The notes under the pieces were generated by a model. The model was not told the origin of the DNA. It worked only from the letters and a program-made list of their open reading frames with translations, and ran no database searches. Made by a program: the position numbers and the translations under genes. DNA of 64,000 nucleotides. It comes from Pseudomonas protegens (GTDB lineage Bacteria; Pseudomonadota; Gammaproteobacteria; Pseudomonadales; Pseudomonadaceae). The DNA is taken from contig NZ_CP031396.1 in NCBI RefSeq assembly GCF_003363755.1, positions 806,001 to 870,000 of the forward strand. The letters are read 5' to 3'. This document shows, piece by piece, positions 48,165 to 57,339 of this stretch (positions are counted from its first letter, which is position 1; each line of letters opens with the position of its first letter).

Positions 48165-50705
48165 ATGAATGCCCCCCACTCCGGCAGCCAAGCCGCCCAC
48201 CTGATAGCCCGTCTGGACTGGTCCGCCACGGCCCTCGGTGAATCGGGCCACTGGCCCCAGAGCCTGCGCACCGCCGTGGACATCGTGATCCATTCGCCGA
48301 TGCCGATGTTGCTGCTGTGGGGCTCCGAGCTGACCCAGATCTACAACGACGGCTTCGCCCTGCTGGCAGGCAACAAGCACCCCCAGGCCTTCGGCCAGCC
48401 GGCGCACCTGATCTGGCCAGAGCTGATGGACTTCACCGACCCGGTCTACCGCGCGGTGCTCAACGGCCAGGTGCGCAGCTTCAGCGAGCAGCGCTTCAGC
48501 CTGCAACGCAGCGACGGTACTGCACACGACCTGTGGCTGGACCTGACCTACAGCCCGATCCGCGATGAACGCGGCGACGTTGCCGGAATCCTGGTGACCG
48601 CCATCGAGACCAACGAGCGCCGGCGCATCGCCCTCGAACTGCAGCAGCGCTCCGACGACAGCCTGCGGGCCCAGCACGAGACCGAGGAGCGCCTGCAACT
48701 GGCCCTGGCGGCCACCGATGCGGTGGGCACCTGGGATTGGGACATTGGCGAAGATCGCTTTATCGCCGATACCCATTTTGCCCAGCTGCACAGCGTCGAC
48801 CCGCAGCTATCCCGACAATTGCCCATCAGTGAGTACCTCAAAGGCGTGCACCCGGAAGACCGGGCCATGGTGGCCCGGAGCATCAAGCACTGCATCACCC
48901 AGGGCAGCGAATACGCCGAGGAATACCGCCTGCAACTGGCCGACGGCCAGGTGCGCTGGGTGTTCGCCCGGGGTCGCTGCTACAAGGATCACCACGGCCG
49001 GCCGACGCGCTTTCTCGGCGCCGCCCTGGACCTGACCGAGCGCAAGCAGATGGAGCAAGCACTGCGCCAGAGCCAGACCGAACTGCAACTGATCATCAAC
49101 GCCATGCCAGTGCTGATCGGTTACGTCGACCGCGAAGAGCGCTTTCGCCTGAACAACAGCGCTTACCTGGACTGGTACGGCCTGACCCCGCAGGAGCTGT
49201 ACGGCAAGACCATCCGCGAAGTGGTGGGCGACGAGATCTACGCCACCCGCGCCGAGAACATTGCCGCCGCATTGGCGGGCAAGCCTTGCAGCTTCGAAGC
49301 CAACTCGCCCCACCGCGACGGCCGCCCGCGCCATGCCCTGATGAAGTACCTGCCCCGCCATGGCGCCGACGGTGCCATCAACGGTTTCTACATTTTCGTC
49401 ATCGATGAAACCGAGCGCAGACAGACCGAGGAGGCTCTGCGCAACCTCAACGAAACCCTGGAAGAACGGGTCAACCGCCGCACCGAGGCGCTGGCCGCCG
49501 TCAACCAGCGCCTGCAGAACGAAATGTTCGAGCGCGAGCGCGCCGAGGACGCCCTGCGCCACGCGCAGAAGATGGAGGCCGTGGGCCAGCTCACAGGCGG
49601 CATCGCTCACGACTTCAACAACATGCTCACCGGCATCATCGGCAGCCTGGACCTGATGCAGCGCTACATCGACAACGGCCGCAGCGATGAGATCGGTCGT
49701 TTTACCGAAGCCGCCATGTCCTCGGCCAAACGTGCCGCGTCCCTGACCCACCGCCTGCTGGCCTTCTCCCGACGCCAGTCCCTGGACCGCCAGCCCCTGG
49801 ACCCGAACCAGCTGGTGCGCTCGCTGCAGGAGCTGTTCAACCACACCAAGGGCGAACACATCCAGCTGCAGATGCAACTGGCGGACGAGGTGTGGCCGGT
49901 AAACACCGATGCCAGCCAGCTGGAAAACGCCTTGCTCAATCTGGTGATCAACGCCCGCGACGCCATGCCCGACGGCGGCCGACTGCTGATCGAGACCGCC
50001 AACAGTTACCTCGACGGCAGCGACATCAGCACCCTGGAGCCGGTCAAGGCCGGCGACTACGTGATGCTGGGGGTCAGCGACAACGGCGCCGGCATGAGCC
50101 CACGGATTCTGTCCAAGGCCTTCGACCCCTTCTTCACCACCAAGCCCATCGGCCAGGGCACGGGCCTCGGGCTGTCGATGATCTATGGTTTTGCCCAGCA
50201 GTCCGGCGGACACGTGACCATCAGCAGCGAGCCAGGCCAGGGCACCTGTGTGCGCCTGTACCTGCCGCGCTTGCACAACGCGCCCCTGGAACCGCTGCAA
50301 CCCACGGGCAGCAGCGCGGCGCCCCAGGCCATGGCCGGGGAAAGCGTGATGGTGGTGGAGGACGACCCGGCGGTGCGCATGCTGGTGCTCAACGTCCTCA
50401 GCGAACTGGGCTACCGCGCCATCGAGGCCGAGGATGCACGCAGCGCCCTGCCATTGCTGGACTCGCCACTGCGCGTCGACCTGCTGGTGACCGACGTCGG
50501 CCTGCCGGGCATGAACGGCCGACAATTGGCGGAGATCGCCCGCCAACAGCGCCCGGGGCTCAAGGTACTGTTCATGACCGGCTACGCGGAAAAGGCCGCC
50601 GAGCGCCAGGGCTTTCTGGAACCGGGCATGGACCTGATGGCCAAGCCTTTTTCCATCGAAGAACTGGCGCAGAAGATTCGCCAGATGATCGGCCGCGAGT
50701 CCTGA
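48165..50705 (+). CDS. PAS-containing hybrid sensor histidine kinase/response regulator
   Basis: 846 aa soluble hybrid kinase. The N-terminal about 150 residues form a PAS-like sensor (SPMPMLLLWGSELTQIYNDG), followed by two more PAS/PAC units (about 175-300 and 305-430), a coiled coil (LNETLEERVNRRTEALAAVN), the HisKA domain with H482 in GGIAHDFNNMLTG, an HATPase with NLVINARDAMPDGG and GTGLGLSMIYGF, and a C-terminal receiver with D777 in LLVTDVGLPGMNG and K in LMAKPFS. No membrane segment is seen. The signal and partner are unknown. Confidence 0.9.
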   Translation: MNAPHSGSQAAHLIARLDWSATALGESGHWPQSLRTAVDIVIHSPMPMLLLWGSELTQIYNDGFALLAGNKHPQAFGQPAHLIWPELMDFTDPVYRAVLNGQVRSFSEQRFSLQRSDGTAHDLWLDLTYSPIRDERGDVAGILVTAIETNERRRIALELQQRSDDSLRAQHETEERLQLALAATDAVGTWDWDIGEDRFIADTHFAQLHSVDPQLSRQLPISEYLKGVHPEDRAMVARSIKHCITQGSEYAEEYRLQLADGQVRWVFARGRCYKDHHGRPTRFLGAALDLTERKQMEQALRQSQTELQLIINAMPVLIGYVDREERFRLNNSAYLDWYGLTPQELYGKTIREVVGDEIYATRAENIAAALAGKPCSFEANSPHRDGRPRHALMKYLPRHGADGAINGFYIFVIDETERRQTEEALRNLNETLEERVNRRTEALAAVNQRLQNEMFERERAEDALRHAQKMEAVGQLTGGIAHDFNNMLTGIIGSLDLMQRYIDNGRSDEIGRFTEAAMSSAKRAASLTHRLLAFSRRQSLDRQPLDPNQLVRSLQELFNHTKGEHIQLQMQLADEVWPVNTDASQLENALLNLVINARDAMPDGGRLLIETANSYLDGSDISTLEPVKAGDYVMLGVSDNGAGMSPRILSKAFDPFFTTKPIGQGTGLGLSMIYGFAQQSGGHVTISSEPGQGTCVRLYLPRLHNAPLEPLQPTGSSAAPQAMAGESVMVVEDDPAVRMLVLNVLSELGYRAIEAEDARSALPLLDSPLRVDLLVTDVGLPGMNGRQLAEIARQQRPGLKVLFMTGYAEKAAERQGFLEPGMDLMAKPFSIEELAQKIRQMIGRES

Positions 50706-50756
50706 ATTCAGGCATAATCCGCGGCCGCCGATTTCCCGCTACAAGGTCACGCCATC

Positions 50757-51032
50757 ATGAAAGCCCAAGCCCGCCACATCCTGGTGAAAACCGCCGAAGA
50801 AGCCGAGCAGCTCAAGCAGCGCATCGCCAAGGGCGAAGCCTTCGACGTGCTGGCCAAGAAATACTCCACCTGCCCGTCGGGCAAGCGCGGCGGCGACCTG
50901 GGGGAAGTGCGTCCGGGGCAGATGGTCGGCGCCATTGATCAGGTGATTTTCAAGAAGCCCCTGCGCACCGTGCACGGCCCGATCAAGAGCAAATTCGGCT
51001 ATCACCTGGTGCAGGTGTTCTTCCGCGACTGA
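50757..51032 (+). CDS. Parvulin-type peptidyl-prolyl isomerase, second copy
   Basis: 91 aa. The parvulin core is KAQARHILVKTAEEAEQLKQ, FDVLAKKYSTCPSGKRGGDLG, VRPGQMVGAIDQVIF and IKSKFGYHLVQVFF. It lacks a signal peptide. It is about half identical by eye to the 93-aa protein at 35602, but more basic. It follows the hybrid kinase by 51 bp and may share its transcript. Confidence 0.92.
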   Translation: MKAQARHILVKTAEEAEQLKQRIAKGEAFDVLAKKYSTCPSGKRGGDLGEVRPGQMVGAIDQVIFKKPLRTVHGPIKSKFGYHLVQVFFRD

Positions 51033-51049
51033 CCACTCAAGCCCCGTTC

Positions 51050-51121
51050 TGTGGGAGCCGGCGTGCCAGCCCAAGCGCCCGCAACCGGCAAAGGCCTGTT
51101 CGTCGGCCAGCCGGCTCCTAC
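51050..51121. repeat. REP-type inverted pair
   Basis: GTGGGAGCCGGCGTGCCAGC and inverted GGCCAGCCGGCTCCTAC are separated by about 30 bp, the common GGAGCCGGCTTGCCGGC family. It lies between convergent genes (parvulin and sugar kinase). Confidence 0.75.
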
Positions 51122-52035
51122 AACGCGGGCTCCCGGGGAAGCAACGCCCCGGGATGCTGAATCACCCGACTCGCCAATCGATGCCCGGCCTCTGCGGCCT
51201 GCACCGGGCTGCCGCCGCGCAAACGACAGGCCAGATAAGCCGCGCTGAAGGAGTCTCCCGCCGCCGTGGTGTCCACCACCTGCGCCACTGGCAGCGCCGG
51301 TATCTCATGACTCTCGCCGCCGCAACGCACCAGGCACGAATCCGCCCCGCGCTTGATCACCACCTCGGCAATGTTCGGGTAGGCCGCAAACACGCCATGG
51401 GCATAGTCATGGCCAAACAGCGCCTGCTCGTCCTCCAGGGTCAACAGCGCCAGATCCACATGCTCCAGTACCTGCAGATAGGCCACTCGCGCCTGCTCCA
51501 CCGAGGCCCAGAGCCTTGGCCGATAGTTGTTGTCAAACACGATCTGCGCCCGACGGATGCGCGCTTCCACCAGCAGGTCAATCAGCTTTTTGCGTCCCAC
51601 CTCCCCGAGCACCGCCAGGGTGATGCCGCTGAAATACAACACATCGTAATCGCACAAGTCCGCCAGGATCGGCCCCGCCGCCGCGGTGTTGAAGCAGTCC
51701 CGTACCGCCGCCTCATTGCGCCAATACAGAAAACGCCGCTCCCCCCGGGCATCGGTCTGAATGCAATACAACCCCGGCAAACGCCCGGGCAGGCGCTGAA
51801 CCTTTCCCAGGCCGATACCCTCCTGCGCCCAGCTCTGGCACATGGCATCGCTGAAGCTGTCGTAGCCCAGGGCGGTCACGTAATCCACCTGCGCCTGCTG
51901 CCCGAGCTCCCGGCACAGATACACCGCAGTGTTCAAGGTATCGCCACCAAAGCTCTGTAGCAGACTGCCGTCGTGACGCTGTTGCAGCTCGATCATGCAT
52001 TCGCCAATGGCGGCAATGCGCTGCTTCCCGTTCAT
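51118..52035 (-). CDS. PfkB-family sugar kinase, 2-keto-3-deoxygluconate kinase-like
   Basis: 305 aa ribokinase-family kinase. The N-terminal IAAIGECMIEL, LQSFGGDTLNTAVYLCRELG (substrate loop) and the C-terminal DTTAAGDSFSAAY with catalytic D261 are present. The GECMIEL start and GDTLNTA are typical of KdgK. It phosphorylates a sugar or sugar acid at the 5- or 6-position. It follows the deaminase gene by 117 bp containing a REP pair, and may belong to the RidA/IclR/deaminase regulon. Confidence 0.85.
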   Translation of the reverse strand: MNGKQRIAAIGECMIELQQRHDGSLLQSFGGDTLNTAVYLCRELGQQAQVDYVTALGYDSFSDAMCQSWAQEGIGLGKVQRLPGRLPGLYCIQTDARGERRFLYWRNEAAVRDCFNTAAAGPILADLCDYDVLYFSGITLAVLGEVGRKKLIDLLVEARIRRAQIVFDNNYRPRLWASVEQARVAYLQVLEHVDLALLTLEDEQALFGHDYAHGVFAAYPNIAEVVIKRGADSCLVRCGGESHEIPALPVAQVVDTTAAGDSFSAAYLACRLRGGSPVQAAEAGHRLASRVIQHPGALLPREPAL

Positions 52036-52068
52036 GTTCTTGACCTCCCCTCAAAGCACACACCAGCT

Positions 52069-52150
52069 AGTAGAACCTGGCTTGCCAACGAAAGCGTCCT
52101 CAGAGTTGCGCCCTAACCCAGGGTCTGTTCGTCGGCGAGCCGGCTACTAC
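52069..52150. repeat. REP-type inverted pair
   Basis: AGTAGAACCTGGCTTGCCAACG and the inverted GGCGAGCCGGCTACTAC flank about 40 bp. It lies between the deaminase and kinase genes and is degenerate relative to the copy at 51050. Confidence 0.65.
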
Positions 52151-52152
52151 GT

Positions 52153-53370
52153 TCAGAAGCAGGTTTCCAGACTCTCGATCACCTGCAGGCGCTCATCCAC
52201 CAGCAAACCGGTGCGCCACTTGTCGAAGGTCAGGCACGGGTGCGATGTACCAAAGGAAATGATGTCGCCAATACGCAGCTCCACTCCCGGCGCCACGGTG
52301 AGAAACGCGTGCTGATCCATCACCGCCGTCACCTTGCACGCCCCCACATCATCACTGGCACCGGCCTCGGCTCCAGCGCGGTAACGTCGCAGCGGCACCG
52401 GCAAGCCAGCGTCATAGGCGACATCGCGCTTGCCCAGGGCCACCACCGCAAAGCCCGGCTCCGGCAGCGACTGCACATGGGCCCAGACTTCCATCGCCGG
52501 ACGCAGGCCTTCGTGCAGATCACTGCGTCGATCCAACACACAGCACTGAGCCTCTTTGTAGATACCGTGGTCATGGGCGACATAACTGCCCGGACGCAGC
52601 ACGCTGAGGAAACGCCCCTTGGCGTTGTGGGTCTCGAAGGACTCGGCGATCAGGTCGTACCAGGCCGAACCCGAAGCCGTGATGATCGGCCGCTCGATGA
52701 CAAACAAACCATCGTTGTGCAGATCCACCGCCAGACGCACCAGGGAATCGGCAAACTGCCGAATGCCACTGATGGCCTGGTCGCCGTGGATCACCCCTTC
52801 GTAACCTTCGATACCGCACAACGCCAAAGCTGGCTGCGCCTGGATCGCCTTGGCCAGGGCCAGTACTTCCTGCTCGCTGCGGCAACCGCAACGACCGCCC
52901 ACCACGCCGTACTCGATCATCACCTTGAGGGTGACGCCGCGCTGGGCGAAAAACGCCCCCAGATCGGCCACGTTGTCCGGGTGATCCACCATGCAATAGA
53001 AATCGAAATCGGCATCCGCCAACAGCTCGGCGATCAGCGCCATGTTCGGCGCCCCCACCAGTTGGTTGGCCATCAACACCCGGCGCGCGCCATGGGCGTA
53101 GGCGGCGCGAGTCTGTACTGCCGTGGCCAGGGTGATGCCCCAGGCGCCGGCGTCCAACTGCCGCTGAAACAGCGCGGGCATCATGCTGGTCTTGCCGTGG
53201 GGCGCCAGCTCGGCGCCGCTGTCACTGACAAACTTCTGCATCCAGCGAATGTTGTGTTCCAGCGCCTCGCGGTGCAGCACCAGGGCCGGCAGGCTGACGT
53301 CGCTCAGCAGACTCGCGCCGATAGCAGCGGCGCCCTTTTCCACCAGGGGCAGATTCAAAGCGGAAGACAT
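52153..53370 (-). CDS. PLP-dependent amino acid deaminase (DSD1/D-threonine aldolase-like)
   Basis: 405 aa. The N-terminal alanine racemase-type barrel contains the PLP lysine K60 in ELAPHGKTSMMP; LATAVQTRAAYAHGARRVL, IEGYEG and ASGSAWYDL are also present, and the C-terminal zinc-binding segment has SHPCLTFDKW, as in D-serine dehydratase and D-threonine aldolase relatives. AAGGAG lies 6 nt before ATG 53370. It is downstream of an IclR regulator and a RidA gene, which fits a PLP enzyme that releases an enamine intermediate. The D-amino acid substrate is inferred. Confidence 0.85.
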   Translation of the reverse strand: MSSALNLPLVEKGAAAIGASLLSDVSLPALVLHREALEHNIRWMQKFVSDSGAELAPHGKTSMMPALFQRQLDAGAWGITLATAVQTRAAYAHGARRVLMANQLVGAPNMALIAELLADADFDFYCMVDHPDNVADLGAFFAQRGVTLKVMIEYGVVGGRCGCRSEQEVLALAKAIQAQPALALCGIEGYEGVIHGDQAISGIRQFADSLVRLAVDLHNDGLFVIERPIITASGSAWYDLIAESFETHNAKGRFLSVLRPGSYVAHDHGIYKEAQCCVLDRRSDLHEGLRPAMEVWAHVQSLPEPGFAVVALGKRDVAYDAGLPVPLRRYRAGAEAGASDDVGACKVTAVMDQHAFLTVAPGVELRIGDIISFGTSHPCLTFDKWRTGLLVDERLQVIESLETCF

Positions 53371-53417
53371 GTTGGCACTCCTTATCAAGGCGGCTGCGCA
53401 CAGCCGCGACACTGTCA

Positions 53418-54182
53418 TCAATCGTTGATACGCCGGGCCAGGCGGTTGGCGCTATCGATCAGCACCCGGCGGTATTCCTGGTAATGGCTCTGCGCATCGG
53501 CCCTCGGCGCGACGATGCACAGGGTGCAGATGCACACCCCGCGCTCATCGCGCACCGGCGCGGCAAAACAATGGGTGAAGGTGTCGGCGACGCTGTCGAA
53601 GGAAAAGAACCCCTCCTCGGTGGCCTGACGGATTTCCTTGAGGAAGGTCGCCAGCGGCAGGCGCTCACCATTAGGCAGCATGAAGTCCTGGTCATCGATC
53701 ATCTCGACGATCTGCTCATCGCTCATATGCCCCAGCAGCAACCGCCCGGAGGCGGTCCAGGGGATCGGCGCGTTCTCGCCAATGTCCGAGGTAATGCGGA
53801 AATTCCGCTCGCCCTCCTTCATCAGCGCCACGGTGTATTTGCGCCCGTTGAGCAGGCACATCTGCGCGGTTTCCCGGGTCTGGCTGACAATTTCCTGCAA
53901 CGCCTGATCAGCCTCGCGGCTCAGATCGAAATGGCGCAAATGAGCCTGCCCGAGAAAATACAGCTGGCGGCCCAGGTACACATGACCGTCCTTGCCTACC
54001 GGCTCCAGCACCCGCCGCTCCAGCAAGGACGCCACCAACTCATAGACCGTGGACTTGGGACTGCCAATGCCCTTGGCGATATCGTTGGGCCGCAGCGGCT
54101 GGCCGATCTCCTTGAGGAAATCGAGAATATCGAAGGCCCGATCCAGGCCCTTGGCCCGGCGCTTGATGCTGTCTTCACTCAT
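53418..54182 (-). CDS. IclR-family transcriptional regulator
   Basis: 254 aa. The N-terminal winged helix (LDRAFDILDFLKEIGQPLRP, SPKSTVYELVASLL) is followed by the IclR effector domain with LGQAHLRHFDLSREAD, IPWTASGRLLLGHM and the cysteine-containing PVRDERGVCICTLCIV near the C-terminus. It lies between the ridA-like and deaminase genes on the same strand and probably controls them; tandem sites at 54918-54947 upstream of the RidA gene are candidate operators. Confidence 0.9.
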   Translation of the reverse strand: MSEDSIKRRAKGLDRAFDILDFLKEIGQPLRPNDIAKGIGSPKSTVYELVASLLERRVLEPVGKDGHVYLGRQLYFLGQAHLRHFDLSREADQALQEIVSQTRETAQMCLLNGRKYTVALMKEGERNFRITSDIGENAPIPWTASGRLLLGHMSDEQIVEMIDDQDFMLPNGERLPLATFLKEIRQATEEGFFSFDSVADTFTHCFAAPVRDERGVCICTLCIVAPRADAQSHYQEYRRVLIDSANRLARRIND

Positions 54183-54210
54183 CTACCCACCCCTATGCAA
54201 AACACAATCC

Positions 54211-54338
54211 CTGTAGCCGCTGCCGCAGGCTGCGAACGCCCTGAGCGACACGCCGTCGCAGGGGCCGCAGCGATCTCATCACCCAGCGCCCGCGTTGCGG
54301 TCGATCGCAGCCTCGCCCAGGCTCGACAGCGGCTACAG
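54211..54338. repeat. REPIN-type repeat, copy 4
   Basis: CTGTAGCCGCTGCCGCAGGC (54211-54230) and inverted CGACAGCGGCTACAG (54324-54338) enclose about 93 bp. Same family as the copies at 41583, 45707 and 47866. Confidence 0.85.
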
Positions 54339-54346
54339 AAGCGCAC

Positions 54347-54736
54347 TCAAGGCTTCTTCTTGTAGGCCACACAATCGATCTCGACCTTGCAGTCCACCAT
54401 CATGCTGGCCTGCACACAGGCCCGGGCCGGCGCGTGTTCGGGCTTGAAGTACTCACCGAACACCTTGTTGAAACTCCAGAAATCCCGCGGGTCTTCCAGC
54501 CACACGCCAACCCGCACCACATCCTCCAGGCCGTACCCGGCCTCTTCGAGAATGGCCACTAGATTGCGCATGGTCTGATGCGTCTGCTCGACGATCCCAC
54601 CGTGAATGATCTCGCCATCCAGCGCCGGCACCTGGCCGGACACGTGCAGCCAGCCATCGGCTTCGACGGCGCGAGCGAAAGGACGCGGCTGGCCACCGCC
54701 TGCGGTGCTGCCGGTGCCGTAACGGGTGATGCTCAT
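54347..54736 (-). CDS. RidA family protein in the deaminase cluster
   Basis: 129 aa. RidA features are ADGWLHVSGQVPAL, THQTMRNLVAILEEAGYGLEDVV and the C-terminal ARACVQASMMVDCKVEIDCVA; the Arg of PARACV corresponds to the carboxylate-binding arginine, so enamine/imine deaminase activity is likely. AGGAG precedes ATG 54736. It is the first gene of RidA-IclR-deaminase-kinase and would clear the reactive product of the PLP deaminase. Confidence 0.88.
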   Translation of the reverse strand: MSITRYGTGSTAGGGQPRPFARAVEADGWLHVSGQVPALDGEIIHGGIVEQTHQTMRNLVAILEEAGYGLEDVVRVGVWLEDPRDFWSFNKVFGEYFKPEHAPARACVQASMMVDCKVEIDCVAYKKKP

Positions 54737-55186
54737 GAGCGATTCTCCTGGTTGAAAATGAAAAGTTGAGAACTTTGTGTTAATCAGAAACCCGACCAGA
54801 AGAAAAGACTGGTCTGCCAACAACTACCGCTTAGTACTCGCGCCTAGGCTTTCAACTCTCCATTTTCACCTAAGCAACACCTCAAAGGATGCAACATCCG
54901 CCGCCAACAAATCCGTTATAGCGGAATTGAATTTCAAATAGCGGAATGACTAGGAGTGTGCCATAAGAATTGCGAGACCAACAAGTCAAAGCTAAATACT
55001 AATAAAATCAAAATGATAGAGTCGAAAAACACATGACATCGGGGATGGGAATCGCAGAGATGAAAGTAGAGACCATTTCAGACTCATAAACCTCACGCAC
55101 ATCTAACGAAAGTAGGGAAGACAAGCTAAGGACTAGCATCTAGTATAGGCCATGTGCCATCAAAAAAAATCCAACCAACTATTAAA
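54737..55186. other. AT-rich intergenic region at the edge of the defence island
   Basis: 450 bp where composition shifts abruptly from GC-rich core to AT-rich island. It holds the RidA-gene promoter region with direct repeats at 54918-54947 and an imperfect inverted repeat GACCAG-N9-CTGGTC around 54793-54813. Many A/T tracts from 54960 to 55180 could act as the island promoter. I see no tRNA or integrase. Confidence 0.5.
54918..54947. promoter_or_regulatory. Tandem ATAGCGGAAT repeats, candidate IclR operator
   Basis: ATAGCGGAAT occurs at 54918-54927 and 54938-54947, exactly 20 bp apart, so both lie on one face of the helix. TCCGTTATAGCGGA at the left copy is partly palindromic. The site is about 180 bp upstream of the RidA-gene start and on the same side as an IclR regulator gene. 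Confidence 0.5.
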
Positions 55187-56467
55187 ATGGACTTAATAGC
55201 ATCAATGAACATTATCGAAAGCGTTTACATTAATGGGTTCTGGGGCGATCACGAAGTTCACATAAAAACAAACGACTCTTACAACTTCATAATAGGCCCC
55301 AATGGCTCAGGAAAATCCACCGCTTTGAAATTGATTGCAGGAGTACTCCTGGCGGATAGACACTACCTATCCACACTTGACTTCTACCAAATTCGAATCA
55401 CATTAAAAGAACCAGGCTCTAGAAAGAAGCCATACATTGAAGTTTCCAAAAGCAGGGAGACACCTTTCTTCCATTGTGATTACAAAATATTTGAAACCTC
55501 TTCAGAAAAACCATACTCCTATATTCTCAGTGAAACAGATGCTTATGAAAACGCTTTAAGAGGCACCTACTTCCTCAGAACAAAACTAGCAGGAAAAAAT
55601 GCCGCAGGAAAAACATTAACGAGCCACCTACAAGAGATGACTTCGTTAACATGGCTATCCGTACAACGCATAAACAATGTAGAAAATGAAATACCCTCCG
55701 ACCCACTAGACTCCAGACTAGAAGATTTCTCCAACAGGTTAGTACGCTACCTTTCAGCCTTAAGTAAAAAAGTAAACTTGCTACATGAAAAATTTCAAGA
55801 ACAAGTTTTTTTATCTCTCTTAGTAAAAGATGAACAAAAGCAACTCCCTACCCCTTTCGAATCAAAACTTGAAAGTGAAAAATCAGCGCTCATCCAAATA
55901 TTTTCCGAATTTCGTGTAGACAAGAAAAACTACTCAAAAAAAGTTGACACACACTTTGCAATCCTAGAAAGACTGCGAAAAAAAATGGAACTAGATCAAA
56001 GCCTAACCAGTACTGAAATACTAGCTTTATTCTCACTTCACAGAATTGAAAGCACAGTCGATTTCTGGGAGGACATCACATCAAACAAAAGGAAATTATT
56101 AGCCCCAAAAGATTTATTTATATACCTCCTTAACAATCTGATGCAGAGAAAAACCCTGCACATCAATGAACGCAACGAAATAGTAATTACCACAACCTCA
56201 GGGAAAACTCTAACCCCGAGCGAACTATCATCTGGAGAAAAACAAATACTTATTATCTTAGGTGAAGCACTACTACAAGAAGGCAATACATTTATATACA
56301 TGGCTGACGAGCCTGAAATCTCCCTTCATGTTGCATGGCAGGAATCTCTTGCAAAAAATATAAAAAGTCTAAATCCATCTGCACAAATTATTTTTGCAAC
56401 GCACTCGCCCGACGTAGTTGGTGAACATCAAACCAGCTTAATCAATATGGAGCGCTGCATAAAATGA
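55187..56467 (+). CDS. AAA/ABC-type ATPase, AriA-like subunit of a PARIS-type defence system
   Basis: 426 aa from ATG 55187; GTG 55154 and ATG 55205 are alternatives because none has a clear ribosome-binding site. N-terminal YINGFWGDHEVHI and Walker A GPNGSGKST (37-45), a helical middle (about 110-300), signature LSSGEKQ (347-353), Walker B IYMADEPEISLH (370-381) and the switch histidine in IIFATHSPDVV mark an OLD/SMC-like ABC ATPase. The gene is very AT-rich compared with its neighbours and overlaps the DUF4435 gene by 4 nt. AAA-15/21 ATPase plus DUF4435 is the defining pair of PARIS, in which AriA senses phage anti-restriction proteins. Identity is by architecture only. Confidence 0.72.
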   Translation: MDLIASMNIIESVYINGFWGDHEVHIKTNDSYNFIIGPNGSGKSTALKLIAGVLLADRHYLSTLDFYQIRITLKEPGSRKKPYIEVSKSRETPFFHCDYKIFETSSEKPYSYILSETDAYENALRGTYFLRTKLAGKNAAGKTLTSHLQEMTSLTWLSVQRINNVENEIPSDPLDSRLEDFSNRLVRYLSALSKKVNLLHEKFQEQVFLSLLVKDEQKQLPTPFESKLESEKSALIQIFSEFRVDKKNYSKKVDTHFAILERLRKKMELDQSLTSTEILALFSLHRIESTVDFWEDITSNKRKLLAPKDLFIYLLNNLMQRKTLHINERNEIVITTTSGKTLTPSELSSGEKQILIILGEALLQEGNTFIYMADEPEISLHVAWQESLAKNIKSLNPSAQIIFATHSPDVVGEHQTSLINMERCIK

Positions 56468-57339
56468 TATTTTCAAGAACAAACTCCGGACTATCTAACT
56501 TTCACGCATTCTGTGACGTCGACTTTTTAGTTTATTCGGAAGGTGGTACTCCCTCAGACTTTAAAAAAGACGATGAATGCACTTGGTCTATTGACTCAGT
56601 TTTCTGGAAAAGTGTTTTTTTACGATTTCTTCCAAATATAAAAATCAAAATAAAATCCTTAGGCTCAAAAGAATTTGTGCGCCCATACGCAGAGAAAATT
56701 GCAGAAAACTCTGTCAGTAACTCAATCGCTGTATTCGATCGAGATTACGACTCACATAGAGGCGATCTCATTAAACACCACCGAATCCTTTACACTCACG
56801 GCTATAGCTGGGAGAACGATGCTTGTAGATCAGAACTATTAATATCAATACTAAACTCAGTGCATCCTGATGGCAAAATTCCAGAAAAGCACATCCAAAA
56901 CATCAAACTCAGATACAGCAACTTTCTAAAAAGCATAAACCGTGTAGTGATCATCGACCTTCTTTGTGGACTCGTAAGAATAAAGGGAGTCGACAGAGAG
57001 CGTTTCTGGTCTTTAGTGGACACTTCAAACTCACCAGACTACAAGATAAAAAAAGAACAACTAAAAAAATTAATAAAAGAAATAAAAAGCAGAAGAACCG
57101 CACCTCTTCGATATTTAGGAAAAGAGCGAATCTTACCGGCCACAGACTGTTACGGAAAAATGATATCCATGTTTTGCTACTCTATATTCTGTGAATATTA
57201 TAAAGAAATCACTGGATGCAAGAACGTACCAAGACATTTTGCAGACAAAATGATCGCCGAAGCGATTAAAACGGCAGATCTAGGTGAAGTCCCTCAAATA
57301 AAAGAACACTATGAAAAGATAATGTCCAGCATACTATAA
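56464..57339 (+). CDS. DUF4435 TOPRIM-like protein, AriB-like effector
   Basis: 291 aa. VYSEGGTPSDF with E26, then VFDRDYDSHRGD with D92 and D94, match the acidic TOPRIM-type triad of DUF4435; HGYSWENDA (112-120) is the conserved Tyr/Glu-Asn motif of the family. The C-terminal half is helical and basic. In PARIS, AriB is released from AriA on sensing a trigger and acts as a nuclease that cleaves host tRNA. The start ATG overlaps the ATPase stop (ATGA), so both are co-translated. The composition is AT-rich, consistent with recent transfer. Confidence 0.72.
   Translation: MIFSRTNSGLSNFHAFCDVDFLVYSEGGTPSDFKKDDECTWSIDSVFWKSVFLRFLPNIKIKIKSLGSKEFVRPYAEKIAENSVSNSIAVFDRDYDSHRGDLIKHHRILYTHGYSWENDACRSELLISILNSVHPDGKIPEKHIQNIKLRYSNFLKSINRVVIIDLLCGLVRIKGVDRERFWSLVDTSNSPDYKIKKEQLKKLIKEIKSRRTAPLRYLGKERILPATDCYGKMISMFCYSIFCEYYKEITGCKNVPRHFADKMIAEAIKTADLGEVPQIKEHYEKIMSSIL

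Noticed and set aside
48807..50546. Long minus-strand open frame over the hybrid kinase gene
   Set aside because: The plus-strand kinase has complete domain motifs; the antisense frame is a codon-bias shadow with no recognisable domain.
55154..57339. Gabija or retron-type assignment for the AT-rich ATPase pair
   Set aside because: There is no UvrD-like helicase, no OLD-type TOPRIM fused to the ATPase and no reverse transcriptase; the separate DUF4435 partner fits PARIS better.
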